Origin: Bactrocera neohumeralis
Lineage: Eukaryota > Arthropoda > Insecta > Diptera > Tephritidae
Assembly (NCBI RefSeq): GCF_024586455.1
Contig: NW_026089624.1
Coordinates: 19,869,341 to 19,933,340 of the forward strand
Reading direction: 5' to 3'
DNA: 64,000 nucleotides
Shown: positions 53,735 to 64,000 of the stretch, one piece after another
Layout: each line of letters begins with the position of its first letter
How positions within the stretch are numbered: the stretch's first letter is position 1
Program-made: the position numbers and the translations under genes
The notes under the pieces: generated by a model
What the model was told of the DNA's origin: nothing
The model's database searches: none
The model's input: only the letters and a program-made list of their open reading frames with translations

Positions 53735-56215
53735 TTCTGTTAGCGGGCAACAAAGAAAGGCGATAAAATCGTTACAGTGTTGGGTATGTGGGCCATGCGA
53801 AATGCAAGGAAAAACGTATTCTTTTTCGTGCTTAGGTTATCAATCGGAAAAAATTTCGAGAAGTGCATGATGTCTCGATAGTGGTGCTACATTTGTGTCG
53901 CGAGTGTACATATTTTAGTGACTATAAGCAACATAAAGAGCAAGTACTGCTTGCAGACAACAGTTATATTTAAAGTGAAGGTCATGGTATAGTACGCGTG
54001 AAATGGCGTGAGTATATAATCAAACTAGTTGAGGTGTTTATATACAACTGCAGTGTAACTTCATGTCGGTGTCAAAGGCAATAGAAAATGGCCATAGAGT
54101 GAACTTTACAAAAACCAAAACTCAAATAATTGAGAGTGATGGCACAGTTATACTCAAGGCAAAATACGCTAATATTTGTTCATATTTTAAATTTCAGGTG
54201 TCTGCGTCGCATTTGTGGCACAATGATTCGGGCACTTAATTTCGGCAGTCTTAATATCTTCTTCTTAATTGGCATAGACACCGCTTACGCGATTATAGCC
54301 GAGTTAACAACAGCGCGCCAGTCGTTTCTACTTTTCGCTACGTGGCGCCAATTGGATATTCCAAGCGTAGCCAGGTCCTTCTCCACTTGGTCCTTCCAAC
54401 GGAGTGGAGGTCTTCCTCTTCCTCTGCTTCCCCCGGCGGGTACAGCGTCGAATACTTTCAGAGCTGGAGTGTTTTCGTCCATTCGGACAACATGACCTAG
54501 CCAGCGTAGCCGCTGTCTTTTAATTCGCTGAACTATGTCAATGTCGTCGTATATCTCGTACAGCTCATCGTTCCATCGAATGCGATATTCGCCGTGGCCA
54601 ACGCGCAAAGGACCATAAATCTTTCGCAGAACTTTTCTCTCGAAAACTCGCAACGTCGACTCATCAGTTGTTGACAACGTCCAAGCCTCTGCACCATATA
54701 GCAGGACGGGAATTATGAGCGACTTATAGAGTTTGGCTTTTGTTCGTCGAGAGAGGACTTTTGGCAGTCTTAATAAGATGGTTAAAAAAAAAAAATGGTA
54801 AGTGAACGGTGACAATGTGTGTGAAACATATGCAAAAAGCAAAATTTGTGTTAGGAAATTTCCAAAGGCCAGTGAAAATCGCGTAAAAGAAGTTTTGGAC
54901 TTACTGCACACTTCATTTGCGGTCCAATAAATAAATAAGAATCCATTGGTGGAGCACGGTATTTTGTGACATTTATCGATGATCGATCTAGATATGTACG
55001 TATTCGTGTATTTTTTTAAATCGCGAGATGAAGTTTAAGACAAATTTAAAGAATTAAAATCACTCGCGGAAAATCAAAGCGGTAGAAAGCTGAAAGCGCT
55101 AAGAAGTTATAACTATCGTGAATATTTAAGTGACGCATTTGATCATTTTGATCAACAGTGGTATCCAGAGACAGCTGACAGTTCCGCACACCACACAGCA
55201 GAATGGTGTGGCAGTGCGCGCTAATGGAACATTAATAGATCTGGCGTGTAGTACGCTATTGCATGCTGGTCTTCCTGAGAGGTTTTGGGCAGAGGCGATA
55301 AAAACAGCCTCGTTCTTGAGGAATCGTGCGGAGACATCAACACTTCCTGGCATGACACCTTTTAATGTGTGGTCAGGAAGAAGGCCATATGATGGGCATC
55401 TAAAAATATTTGGTGCCAAATGCATTGCTTTGGATGAAACACACGAAAAGAAATTCTCTCCAAAGGGCGAAGAGCATATTATGGCAGAAACGGCAAAGGC
55501 ATACCACCTATATAACCCTGATAAACAAAAATTGATCGAGGCCCGTGACGTCATATTCATAGAAGACGATATAATGGCGAATAAAATTGTGCGGCAACTG
55601 AGGGTCAGATTGTTCCACTCGAATATGGCAACTCGGAAGATATATTTGATTACTCTGACAAACTTCCAGAAGTAGAACCTTAAGCCGTTACCGACGGCCT
55701 GCCGAGTATTGAAATACAACAAGATATGGCTCCAGAAGTGGACTATCAAGGTAACCCTCGAGATACCCAAATGAAGGGTCCTGGGCGACCAAAGATTATA
55801 CGTACTGGTTTACCAGATGTTGGACGTTCTTACACCTGATGATGTAGCAGTCCCAAAAAGTCTAAACGAGGCATTGGACTCGACAGGTACATTAGAGCTG
55901 CAGCTCCATTATAAGAAGAATGGACAGAACATTCACTGTTACGTGGATGCGGATTGAGCTGGCGAATCCACCGATTGCATATAATTACTGGTTGGGCCTT
56001 CTTCACAGCAGGTGCTGTATTCAGCAAGGAGTCTAAGAACCAAAACGTTGTTGTAGCCCTGAGCAGCACAGAAACCGAGTACATTGCCTTATCCACGGTG
56101 GCAAAATAAGCAGTGTATATTAAGAAGCTGGTCGGCGAAATCGGATTTGGATCCATTGAGGCGATACCGGTGCAAAACGATAATCAAAGTGCACAAAAGC
56201 TGTTTTATGCTGTTT
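53735..56215 (+). pseudogene. Copia-like pol: CCHC, protease, integrase, RNase H remnants
   Basis: In changing frames the order is a zinc knuckle (LQCWVCGPCEMQGK, 53777), protease (CLDSGATFVSRVYIF, about 53868) and LLADNSYI. The integrase pre-domain HLWHNDSG follows at 54208, then FVTFIDDRSRYVRIRVFF at about 54966 and an open frame 55130-55675 with VPHTTQQNGVAVRANGTLID and LPERFWAEAIKTASFLRNR. RNase H closes it (HCYVDADWAGESTD, about 55938, then LSSTETEYIALSTVAK). The order PR-IN-RH is that of Ty1/copia. Most of the reverse transcriptase between 55675 and 55800 is deleted. Numerous stops show inactivity. Confidence 0.85.
54257..54762 (-). mobile_element. RTE-like LINE, copy D, with 13-bp target duplication
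   Basis: This is a 506-bp, 5'-truncated copy on the minus strand within the copia-like element. Its frame is largely intact: RRTKAKLYKSLIIPVLLYGAEAW, ESTLRVFERKVLRKIYGPL, YDDIDIVQRIKRQRLRWLGH and GRGRPPLRWKDQVEKDL to the stop. The direct repeat GGCAGTCTTAATA at 54244-54256 and 54763-54775 is the target duplication. The (CTT)n tail abuts the left repeat. It is the youngest-looking LINE here. Confidence 0.9.
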
Positions 56216-56225
56216 TTTCTTAAAT

Positions 56226-57598
56226 TTTAAGAAAAAATAAAAATATCGGGAGGAATATAAGTATGGGTATACAGTAATATTTATTAATATTCAAGGAGAA
56301 CGAATCAGTAATTATAACAAAAAAAAACATAATAGAAGCATAAGGCAGGCCAATTCAGCAATGTAATTGGCTGATTTTGAAGCCACTGAACTGAACAGGC
56401 CTTGACTTATGGCGGAGATTTATACAAATAACGGTATATCTTCCAAAAACGGTACGAGATGGTTTTTAAGCAAGTTCATGTATGCTACAGAGTCTAGCTT
56501 GCCCACACCGTAACACTTCGTCCGCCGAACATAACCGTTTTCATTGTATACTTTGGGCCCAATTATTTAAGGGGGGAGATACCTGTAGAATTTTCAAAGA
56601 ATGAAACAAAATTTTTTTCATTCTATTCAATTGAAAAACTATTCAAAAATATAGTCCCTAAGTTTCATTGGTTTACTCCGAATATTTTCGAAGAAATAGG
56701 CCCTAGAAGTATTGCACTTCATGCTGCGGTCTATACAACCGGAGAACTTTGAAGCTCAGTTCTTAGAAACTAACTTTTTTCATGCGGCGGTCAAAATTGC
56801 GAGCGAATTATTCAATCGATTTAATTGAACTAAAGCGTATTTTATATACAATTTTATACTCAAGTGCGAGATAGAGCTCTTTTCCGAGAAAAATGGCATT
56901 TTGATAGTTGTTTTACTATTTTGATGTCGAAAAACACGGGTAAAAGTGGCACAATTTTTCGAAATTCTAAAAACCCCTCTACTACGCTCGTTATAAAAGC
57001 TTCCAGATTAAATATCATTGATATTTCTGCCATTTTGTTTTTTTTTTTTGACATAAAATAATTTTTGTTTATAGTTCAATAATTTCTCTTAATATATATG
57101 CAAAAAGTCGAATGTGCTCTGTTTTTACTCTTCGATAATAAAATTGGAAAAAATTTACCTTTTTTTCACGGTACTAAAGGTTGCAACGTCCCATGTTAAT
57201 TTTTCACACTGTTGTCTAATAAAAACTTTATTTACAGCTAATCTCGCAAAAAAATCACAACCTGAAACGCAAACGATTTAATAAAAATTTTCAGGGTGTG
57301 CTAATTAAAAGGCCAGCTTGAATTAAAAGCTTTTATGAAATAAAGGCATACTTCTTTGAAACCCACTCCAAAATTTTTACTGATTCGTGATTTATTACGG
57401 CAAAATAACAACGTATTAACTTGCAATAAAAAAATATTTCCTAAAATACCGTTATCTTCAATTTTCAAGCAATACTATTGGAATATGTAAGGTTGTTCTA
57501 ATTGTTGTGCCACCGGTGTATATATATATTTTTTTTATTTCTGTGAAGTCGAAATTTTATTTAAAGATGACATGTTTTTACTTTTATAAAAATATAAA
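56226..57598. other. Spacer, no gene recognised
   Basis: AT-rich with short open frames. No LTR matching 49060-49299 was seen. Confidence 0.4.
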
Positions 57599-57840
57599 TC
57601 TATATATATAAAAGAAAGTTGTGTTAGTTACACCATTTATAACTCAGGAACGGCTGAACCGATTTGGCTGGGAGGTAGCTTAGAACCAGGGTAAGGACAT
57701 AGGCAACTTTTTGTCCCTTTATGGTAAAACTCAATACAATTCATAAATACAAAAATTATATTTAAAATCATAAGCATTTGTTAAAAAGTCATGTTTTTAG
57801 GAATCATTTGAATATTTCATTTGTTCAAAAAAAAAAAAAA
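57599..57840 (+). mobile_element. Helitron 5' end fragment
   Basis: TCTATATATATAAAAGAAAG preceded by A, then TTAGTTACACCATTTATAAC, GGCTGAACCGATTTGGCTG and GGTAGCTTAGAACCAGGG. An A followed by TC is the Helitron 5' rule. The fragment ends before the next copy. Confidence 0.65.
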
Positions 57841-57880
57841 ACAATAATAAAAAAATTTCACATCTACATACTTATATACA

Positions 57881-58477
57881 TATATATATAAAAGAAAGTT
57901 GTGTTAGTTACACCATTTATAACTCAAGAATGGCTGAACCGATTTGGCTGAAAATTGGTTGGGGGTAGCTTAGAACCAGGGTAAGGACATAGGACACTTT
58001 TCATCTATTTATGGTAAAATTCAATACAATTCATAAATACAAAACTAATATTTCAAATCATAAGCATTTGGTAAAAATTCATGTTAGAAGCATTTGAAAA
58101 TTTTAGTAATTCAAAAATAGAAAGAATTAAGTAAAAATAATACTGATTGTGCTCCTGAACCAGATAGTTTTTTTAGAACCCGTCAGATTTATTTAATATC
58201 ACAACAAAAATGGGATTGACATTTCATTATATACAGTTCACTTGGCTGACTGTCGATTGGACTCGGTTGATTCCACTGGAGCACAGCCCAAATTCAACAG
58301 TATTTTTCCCACAAAACGCTTTTTGATTCATGTTTTTGTAAACTAACACAAGTTGCTTCACACAAATGCTATATCTTCTTAACTAATAGTTATAATCTAA
58401 ATAATAGAAATCATATAGACGGTATTAGTTGTCCTATCTATGTATCAGCCACAGTGAAACGTGGACGGGTCCTCTAA
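57881..58477 (+). mobile_element. Short complete-looking Helitron (about 600 bp)
   Basis: The 5' block is the same as at 57599. It runs to CAGCCACAGTGAAACGTGG, ACGGGTCCTCTAA followed by T. The GTGAAACGTGGACGG region can form a weak hairpin just before CTAA, as Helitrons require. No helicase gene is present; short helicase-like words suggest it derives from a larger element. Confidence 0.6.
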
Positions 58478-59070
58478 TAATTATAATTATAATTTATATA
58501 AAGTCTATAAAATCGTAGTTTTTTCATGTCTCTGACTACACCTAAATTACACAAATAAAATTTTAATATTTAAGTCACAGTAAACAAGTGAGAATTAATA
58601 TAAACGTAATGTATGTTAGGGTACGCTCAGAGCCCATATTTGTATGCACGAAAAATGTTAAAGCCAGCGCTTATAATATCCCACAGAATACCATTTATTT
58701 CCTTAAGAGATTTGTATCCCTTATTTCTTCCGAGAACGGTATTAAGCTTTTCAAAATATGCTTTATTTCCAAAAGTAGGTATCGAGGTTTTTACTTTTTC
58801 GGCAAGGCGGATATATTCTTTTATTTCTGTACCTCGGGTTTCGTGTCTTGGAATAACATTTGTAGGGCTAGAAAAGTTCGGCTTTATATTAACAGGGTCT
58901 TAAAAAATTTAAATAAGGTAAATGCTTTAAAACATTTCATCAATACTTTAACTTTAAAAATACGTTTTTCATATTTGAAATGAAGCTGTTAACAGCAGAA
59001 AACTGTGTCCGCACAAACTCTGCTAGCCTATGTAATCTATGCGAAAGACAAGTAAATTGCATCATCTTAT
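58478..59070. other. Spacer, no gene recognised
   Basis: Two overlapping open frames at 58588-58983 have no recognisable domain. Confidence 0.4.
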
Positions 59071-59071
59071 A

Positions 59072-59152
59072 GGCTTGACAGACATTACTAATTTGCATTA
59101 ACATGGCTCAAATGCGCATGTTAATGCAAATTAGGGCTGTAGTCTTTACAAG
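59072..59152. mobile_element. Internally deleted relative of the GCCCTGACAGACG element
   Basis: GGCTTGACAGAC follows TA, then AATTTGCATTAACATGGCTC and GCAAATTAGGGCTGTAGTC. These are the two ends of the 645-bp family brought together in about 80 bp. Confidence 0.6.
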
Positions 59153-59383
59153 CTTCAAAAAATCGATTTTTTCCTTAAAGCTCTTTAAAAATATATGTCC
59201 TTAAAGTTATACCAAAGAAACAAATGGTTTTTTCGGCAAAATCAATTTATTTTATTGAAAATAGTCTCCTTCTGCTTTAATACAGCTTTTTGCACGGTCC
59301 AGAAGCATGTCGAACGAGTGTTTTAGCTCGTTGGCTGGTATGGCCGCCAGTATGACGGTGCAAGCGTTTTGAATGGCCTCTAC

Positions 59384-61299
59384 CAGGGTTCTCATTTACT
59401 ACTCCGTAGCCGCAAAATTTCTAAAATTATTGCTATGCTATCGCTACCGCTCTCACTTTGTCGGGAGCCACAGCGTAGCTTTAGCATAACAATGTAAAGT
59501 ATGTGCTCTACTCTGCTCCGAGTTTTGTTAGGTAAAAACTATAGCTGGAGCGGGAGCAAAAAATTAAGTTCTGCGCTATGCTCTGGCGTAGCGGTAGCAA
59601 AAAATTGGGAGCGGTAGCACAGCAGAGCAAATGAAAATTTTCATGTGCTACAGCTCCCGCATGTGTTTGTTGTTTTTTTTCTTTTTGTTATTTTCTGGCA
59701 TAATATTTGAATTAATTGAATAATTCAAACAAAACAATGTTATGCAAATCATTTTGGCACTTGTTGCGTCAAGTGCCTTTATAAATCTAAAATCAAATAT
59801 TTTAAGAAATATATTAATAAAGTGAATTAGATAATAATTGAATAAATTATAAAATTTTTTTTATAATGTAAAATATTTACCATTTTTATATTACCAAGAA
59901 AATCATCTATTCCAAATGTATTACAATACTCAATTACTATGAATTTTCGAAATTAATTTTAACTACATATACTTTTCCCCTTTTTATATACATTAGGGTG
60001 TTTTTATGATTTTGAATTATTAATTTTGTTCGGTCCCGTCACGAAATTTCCTTGGAAATACCCCAAAAAAAAATTCCCTGAAAATTTTAGCCCTAGATAT
60101 TAACATTAAGAACTGGCCCGAGGCATGTAAAAATTTTCCATAGAAAATACACTACAATCTTGGTTTTTTATTTTTAAATTCCTACAGATCAGAGGTATTT
60201 TATGGCATCGCTTTGACTTTAGACGCTGTAGCTCTTGTCAGTTATACAAAAAAATGCGAATTTCGTGGAAAAATCAGGTTTAGATACCTCCCTTTTATCT
60301 TTTGGAATACACGTGGTTCATGTTCATCTACTGATTACCAGTACCAGTTTTAATCCATTGCACTGCGTATTTGCAGTTTATTTACTAATTTTATAATTTT
60401 TTAGGAAGAATCAGTTTGAAATTGTACGCATATACATACATCAATGTATATTGCAAAGAATCGAAAAGATTTCTGTATATCTAAAATTATAATAAACCTT
60501 TGACACTCCAATTATTCCGTTTTATCTTTATGTTAGATATCGCGTTTGGTTTGTTATGAATGCATTTGCGTCCTTGACCAATAATCTAGCAAAGTATCCG
60601 CAGTGCCTTGACGATGAAAATTCCAATGCCATTTTTTGTTGTGATATTAAATATATCGGACGGGCTCGTCTTAAAAAAAAACTACCTGGTTAAGAAGCAA
60701 AATCAGTATAACCCATATACTAAGCATGTTTGGAAATGAAAATTTTTACTTATTTCTTTCTATTTTTAAATTACTAAAATTTTCAAATGATTCTTACATA
60801 AATTTTGAACAAATGCCTATGATTTGAAATATAATTTTTGTATTTATGAGCTGTATTGAATTTTAGTATAAAGAGATAAAATGTATCCTATGTCCTTACC
60901 CTGCTTCTAAACTACCTCCCCACCAATTTTAAGCCAAAACGGTTCAGCCGTTCTTGAGTTATAAACGACTTTCTTTTATATAACAACTTGTACCATACTT
61001 GTAAATGCCAGAAAATGGCAAAAAAGAAAAAAAAACAACAAACACATTCGGGAGCTGTAGCACATGAAAAGTTTCATTTGCTCTGCTGTGCTACCGGTCC
61101 CATTTTTTTGCTACCGCTACGCCAGAGCATAGCGCAGAATTTAATTTTTTGCTCCCGCTCCATATAGTTTTTTACCTAACAAAACTCGGAGCAGAGTAGA
61201 GCACATACTTTACATTGTTATACTAAGGCTACGCTGTGGCTCCCGACAAAGTGAGAGCGGGAGAGTAGCTACGAGAGTAGCGTAGTTTTTCAAACGCTG
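59384..61299. mobile_element. hAT-like element with ~270-bp inverted repeats and 8-bp TSD
   Basis: The target duplication GCCTCTAC lies at 59376-59383 and 61300-61307, and the tips are CAGGGTTCTC...AAACGCTG. Inside the tips, long inverted arms (about 59425-59700 and 61010-61262) share CCGCTCTCACTTTGTCGGG, GAGCCACAGCGTAGC, AACAAAACTCGGAGCAGAG and many GTAGCGGTAGC-type blocks. The middle is AT-rich and contains a Helitron fragment (60590-60982). No transposase gene was recognised. Confidence 0.88.
60590..60982 (-). mobile_element. Helitron fragment, inverted, inside the long-arm hAT
   Basis: Read on the minus strand from 60982 it gives TATAAAAGAAAGTCG, GAACGGCTGAACCG, GGTAGTTTAGAAGCAGGG and then the same downstream blocks as 58000-58220, including TTTAATATCACAACAAAAAA. 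The 3' end is missing. Confidence 0.6.
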
Positions 61300-62000
61300 G
61301 CCTCTACGTCTGCTTAACGATTTTCTTTCAAGAGCAAATGCATTTTTCCGAAAAGGAAGAAACCGCACGGTGCCATATCAGGTGAATACGGGGAGTGGTT
61401 AACGGTTAAAATGTGATTTTTGTTGAAATAATCGGTCACAATGATGTCCTTCGAATGTTGGATTCTGAGCAATTTTTGGTTGTCAGTCAATTTGTGCGGA
61501 ACAAACCGTGCACACACCTTTCGTAAGCCCAAATGTTCGGTCAAAATGCAATAAATCGATGTTTTGGAGATGTTCAATTTCATTTCCATGAACTTCATTG
61601 ATGATTTCGGCTGATTTTTGATAAATTCACGCACAGTTTTGATGAAATTTCCGATGATAACGGATTTTGATTGGCCCACATGTTGATCGTCATTTATGTC
61701 CTCACGCCACTTGGAAAACGTTAAAACCATGCGTGCACTCTGCTACGGGATAGGCAATCATCGCCATTAACTTGTTTTATCAATTGAAACGTTTCGGTAA
61801 AAGTTTTACCAAATTTAAACCAAAATTTAATGTTGGCACTTTGTTCGAAGCTCATTTTCGCACTGATAACACAAACATACTGACACTTAAAACGCAATAA
61901 GTTCACTTCTAATAGATGAAATGTCATGAAATCCTCACTGGACAATCGATAAAGATAGCAGATTCTAACGCACCAGTCGACATATAGATGGCGCTTCCAG

Positions 62001-63917
62001 GGGTCATTAGATTCAAAAAGTCCTGTTTACTGTGGAACTGACCTTGTAGATGGGAATTCGAAATATTTTCGAAGCTATAACGGAAATAGTGACCGAGCGT
62101 CTAGCAGATACATTAGCTATTGGGAAGAAAGCGAAAACTTGGACGCGCGATTTCTCGGTTTTTCAATTTTACGATTTTTCTTAATTGGCGGGCAGGATAG
62201 AAAAAACCAAAAGTCATGTGGAATTGGGGCAAAGTTTATTATCTTAGACATTAAGTTATCTTTTATTTAAACTAAAAACAAACTAAGAAAAGTCAAGTTT
62301 GAACATACTTTTAAACAACATATAGTAAAATTTTTTGGTCAAAAACCCCTTTTTTCAACTTTTAAAAAATTGTAAAATTGTACACTTTTTTGGAACTTTT
62401 TTAGTTTAACTAGAAGATAATTATTATAAAGTATGAATCTCATTGAATTTTTTATTTCCCATAGAAATTGCGACCTGCATCCTGCCCCGCCGTCCGACAA
62501 ATCACATGCGAGATGCATGCCCGATGCAAAGTTAGAATATCAAAGATTTTGTATACAAAAAATTTGTGTATTTTTATTATTTCTTTCCCTCTCAAAAAAA
62601 AACCTCAAAATATCGATTTCTTAAAGCCTCTAAAGCAGGCTCCCCCTCAACAGCAGCCAGCTTATACGATGAAGCATGAGTAAATTTGTTATACTAAATA
62701 CATACCTGCCTTTAAATTAGTCGAAATACATAGTATACAAATTAGCAATTAGACGTCCTGAATTGAATAAAACAAATGCGGCTGCAGCGGTAGCGTTGGC
62801 AGCATCAACAGTTGACACATTGAATAAATAACTTTTTGTCAATACTCCGAAAATTAAGTTCATGACCAGTCATTGCAATGAGTCTGTTGCCTCGTCTACA
62901 GATATCCAAAAATGATAAATGACAGCTTCTGTTTTTGCTCAGTTAAGACTTTTTTGTACAAAAGAAGCACGTAACTCTGCCGCAACTTTCACTGGGAATT
63001 TGATAGTTGATATATTTAGAAAATAAAAAAAGATGTAACACTTGGATTGCTGATGTTGTTCTAGCGCGTTGACAGTGTTTGGCCGGATAAAAATCAGGGT
63101 CCGTTCCGGTTACGTAGAACCTACTTTCTTGGGAGCGGTTGGAATTGTTATTTTTTAGCGGTATACTCGCAAGGGGCTATACCTGGTTAAACAGATAGAC
63201 GAATCGACCCACTGCACTACCCCTTCCTATGAAAGTGATCGCTGCTGCCAATTCATTATTGCTGGTAGAATTGAGGAAAAACACAGAAACTACACAACCA
63301 AAACAGCAGTTTTGGCAAATGAGGGTGACACCTTACGATGGGTCGATTCCCTTCTAAAGGGTCCCCATTTGGAGATGCGACAACTGATATTTTCGCATAA
63401 GCAGATATCGACATTTGTTGAATGGGAAATTTCTGATGTAGAAATACTACAGAAAAATTAGATAATTTTACAGATACGATGGCACTTAAATCGTACACAC
63501 AAACTGATGTTCGCTCCGGCAGTTCTGTATTTTTAGAATAATTACATTTACATAGATCTAGATTAAGTAAGAGTTTGGAAACGACAAAAATTTAAAGCTC
63601 GAAAATGAATGAGTGAATCTGCAGAATTATGTTGAACTGGTGATAAAGTAAAATTGCCACAACTGGTGTCCCCACCTTATCCATTACGCTCATTAGTTTT
63701 TCGTACGGAAATATAATGCCTACTTTCAAGGTAATAAGTCATAATTGTTCTCTCTCACACGGGAGCTAGTTGACAATCTCTTCTTCTCTTCATCACATGA
63801 TCGTCGGCATATTAAAAATAAGTTATAGGTATTTTGGAATTTCTATATTTTTTACGTACTCCGTTAGCTAGTATGCCTGTGTTCAACAAATGCAACACTA
63901 AATATATGTAGTATATA
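62001..63917. other. Intergenic DNA, no gene recognised
   Basis: Short open frames only. The stretch 63090-63260 is GC-richer and contains GGGTCCGTTCCGGTTACGTA; it looks like repeat DNA but was not matched to anything else in the window. Confidence 0.4.
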
Positions 63918-64000
63918 CAGGGATGAGCAAAACACTCACAAAGAAAGAGCGTAAAACGAGCACTTACGATGGCACAAAGCGACGAAAGTCAGCATGCAAA
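63918..64000 (+). mobile_element. hAT-like terminus running off the window
   Basis: CAGGGATGAGCAAAACACTC followed by AGAGCGTAAAACGAGCACTTA has a hAT-type tip. The GAGCGTAAA subterminal word also occurs just inside the nested hAT at 5919 (5962-5970). The other end is outside the window. Confidence 0.45.

Larger units (their letters stand above)
49060..56225 (+). mobile_element. Copia-like (Ty1/copia) retrotransposon, broken by three insertions
   Basis: A primer-binding-site-like GGTTATGGGCCCAG at 49300-49313 is the same as the one after the Drosophila copia LTR. It is followed at 49440 by a gag start (LQIEKLSEENYDVWCLSMQ). After a Transib element and a LINE, a CCHC knuckle, protease, integrase and RNase H follow in order (53735-56215). 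A second LINE sits between protease and integrase. LTR limits could not be set: the sequence before the primer site ends CTTTAATA, and no matching 3' LTR was found, so the right side is probably lost. Confidence 0.7.
59252..61945 (-). pseudogene. mariner transposase, deleted and interrupted
   Basis: The N-terminal part (61945-61721) has FEQSANIKFWFKFGKTFTET and NGDDCLSRSRVHAWF. The next frame (61730-61314) has REDINDDQHVGQSKSVI, SKTSIYCILTEHLGLRKVC and FVPHKLTDNQK. It then jumps straight to NHSPYSPDMAPCGFFLFGKM, so the segment with the first two catalytic Asp residues is missing. After a stop the frame continues with ADVEAIQNACTVILAAIPAN across the insertion and ends KAEGDYFQ at 59252-59254. 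It is a typical mariner of the irritans/mellifera type but clearly dead. Confidence 0.85.
59155..62000 (-). mobile_element. mariner element split by a long-inverted-repeat hAT
   Basis: A mariner on the minus strand extends from about 62000 down to about 59155; the exact tips were not resolved. It is interrupted by a 1916-bp hAT-like element at 59384-61299. Without the insertion it is about 0.9 kb, so the mariner was already internally deleted. Confidence 0.75.

Noticed and set aside
55126..55770. A 214-codon minus-strand open frame
   Set aside because: It is opposite the copia-like integrase frame at 55130-55675, which has clear family motifs.
63088..63260. A possible tRNA or SINE head (GGGTCCGTTCCGGTTACGTA)
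   Set aside because: GTTCCGGTT-like words resemble a B box, but no A box, cloverleaf or terminator could be laid out.

Overview
The window looks like a repeat-rich stretch of a higher dipteran genome, most likely a tephritid fruit fly or close relative. It holds one real host gene, the complete coding region of Plexin A (PlexA) on the minus strand: eight exons, 48091 down to 36658, with clean GT-AG junctions and a predicted 2005-residue receptor. The species call is inference. It rests on the plexin sequence, the AT-rich background, CATA/TATG-type microsatellites and the mix of transposon families. PlexA lies on the dot chromosome (Muller F) in Drosophila, and that element is X-linked in tephritids. 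A heterochromatin-like, transposon-filled neighbourhood is therefore expected.

Layout. 1-1.86 kb: GC-rich 5' end of an R1-like LINE (minus). 1.86-5.07 kb: an RTE-like LINE tail, a ruined pogo/jerky transposase and the first copy of a 645-bp TA-flanked inverted-repeat element. 5.58-9.56 kb: a hAT element with intact ends and 8-bp target duplication, itself split by a second hAT with its own 8-bp duplication. 9.6-12.7 kb: a Helitron-like unit that encloses PIF/Harbinger fragments, plus a small MITE. 12.9-16.3 kb: tandem repeats, an RTE-like LINE and a dispersed repeat. 18.5-28.9 kb: two mariners (one a palindromic 'snap-back' derivative), a foldback element with an internal GC-rich minisatellite, and a Tc1 remnant. 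29.9-34.8 kb: a 4.9-kb hAT element filled by a Tc1 (itself hit by another element) and two inverted-repeat elements.

36.7-48.1 kb is PlexA. Its 4.4-kb first intron carries a piggyBac copy and a second foldback/minisatellite element, yet the coding exons are undamaged. 49.1-56.2 kb is a broken copia-like retrotransposon interrupted by a RAG1-related Transib element and two LINE copies. 57.6-62 kb holds Helitron ends and a mariner split by a long-inverted-repeat hAT. The window closes in the first 83 bases of another hAT-like terminus.

No tRNA, rRNA, CRISPR or other host coding gene was recognised. Apart from PlexA every protein-like segment is a transposon remnant with stops, frameshifts or missing catalytic residues. 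The most unusual structure is the two-copy foldback family (22.2-23.7 and 42.5-43.5 kb), whose internal repeat unit encodes a perfect GC hairpin closed by a GAA triloop.
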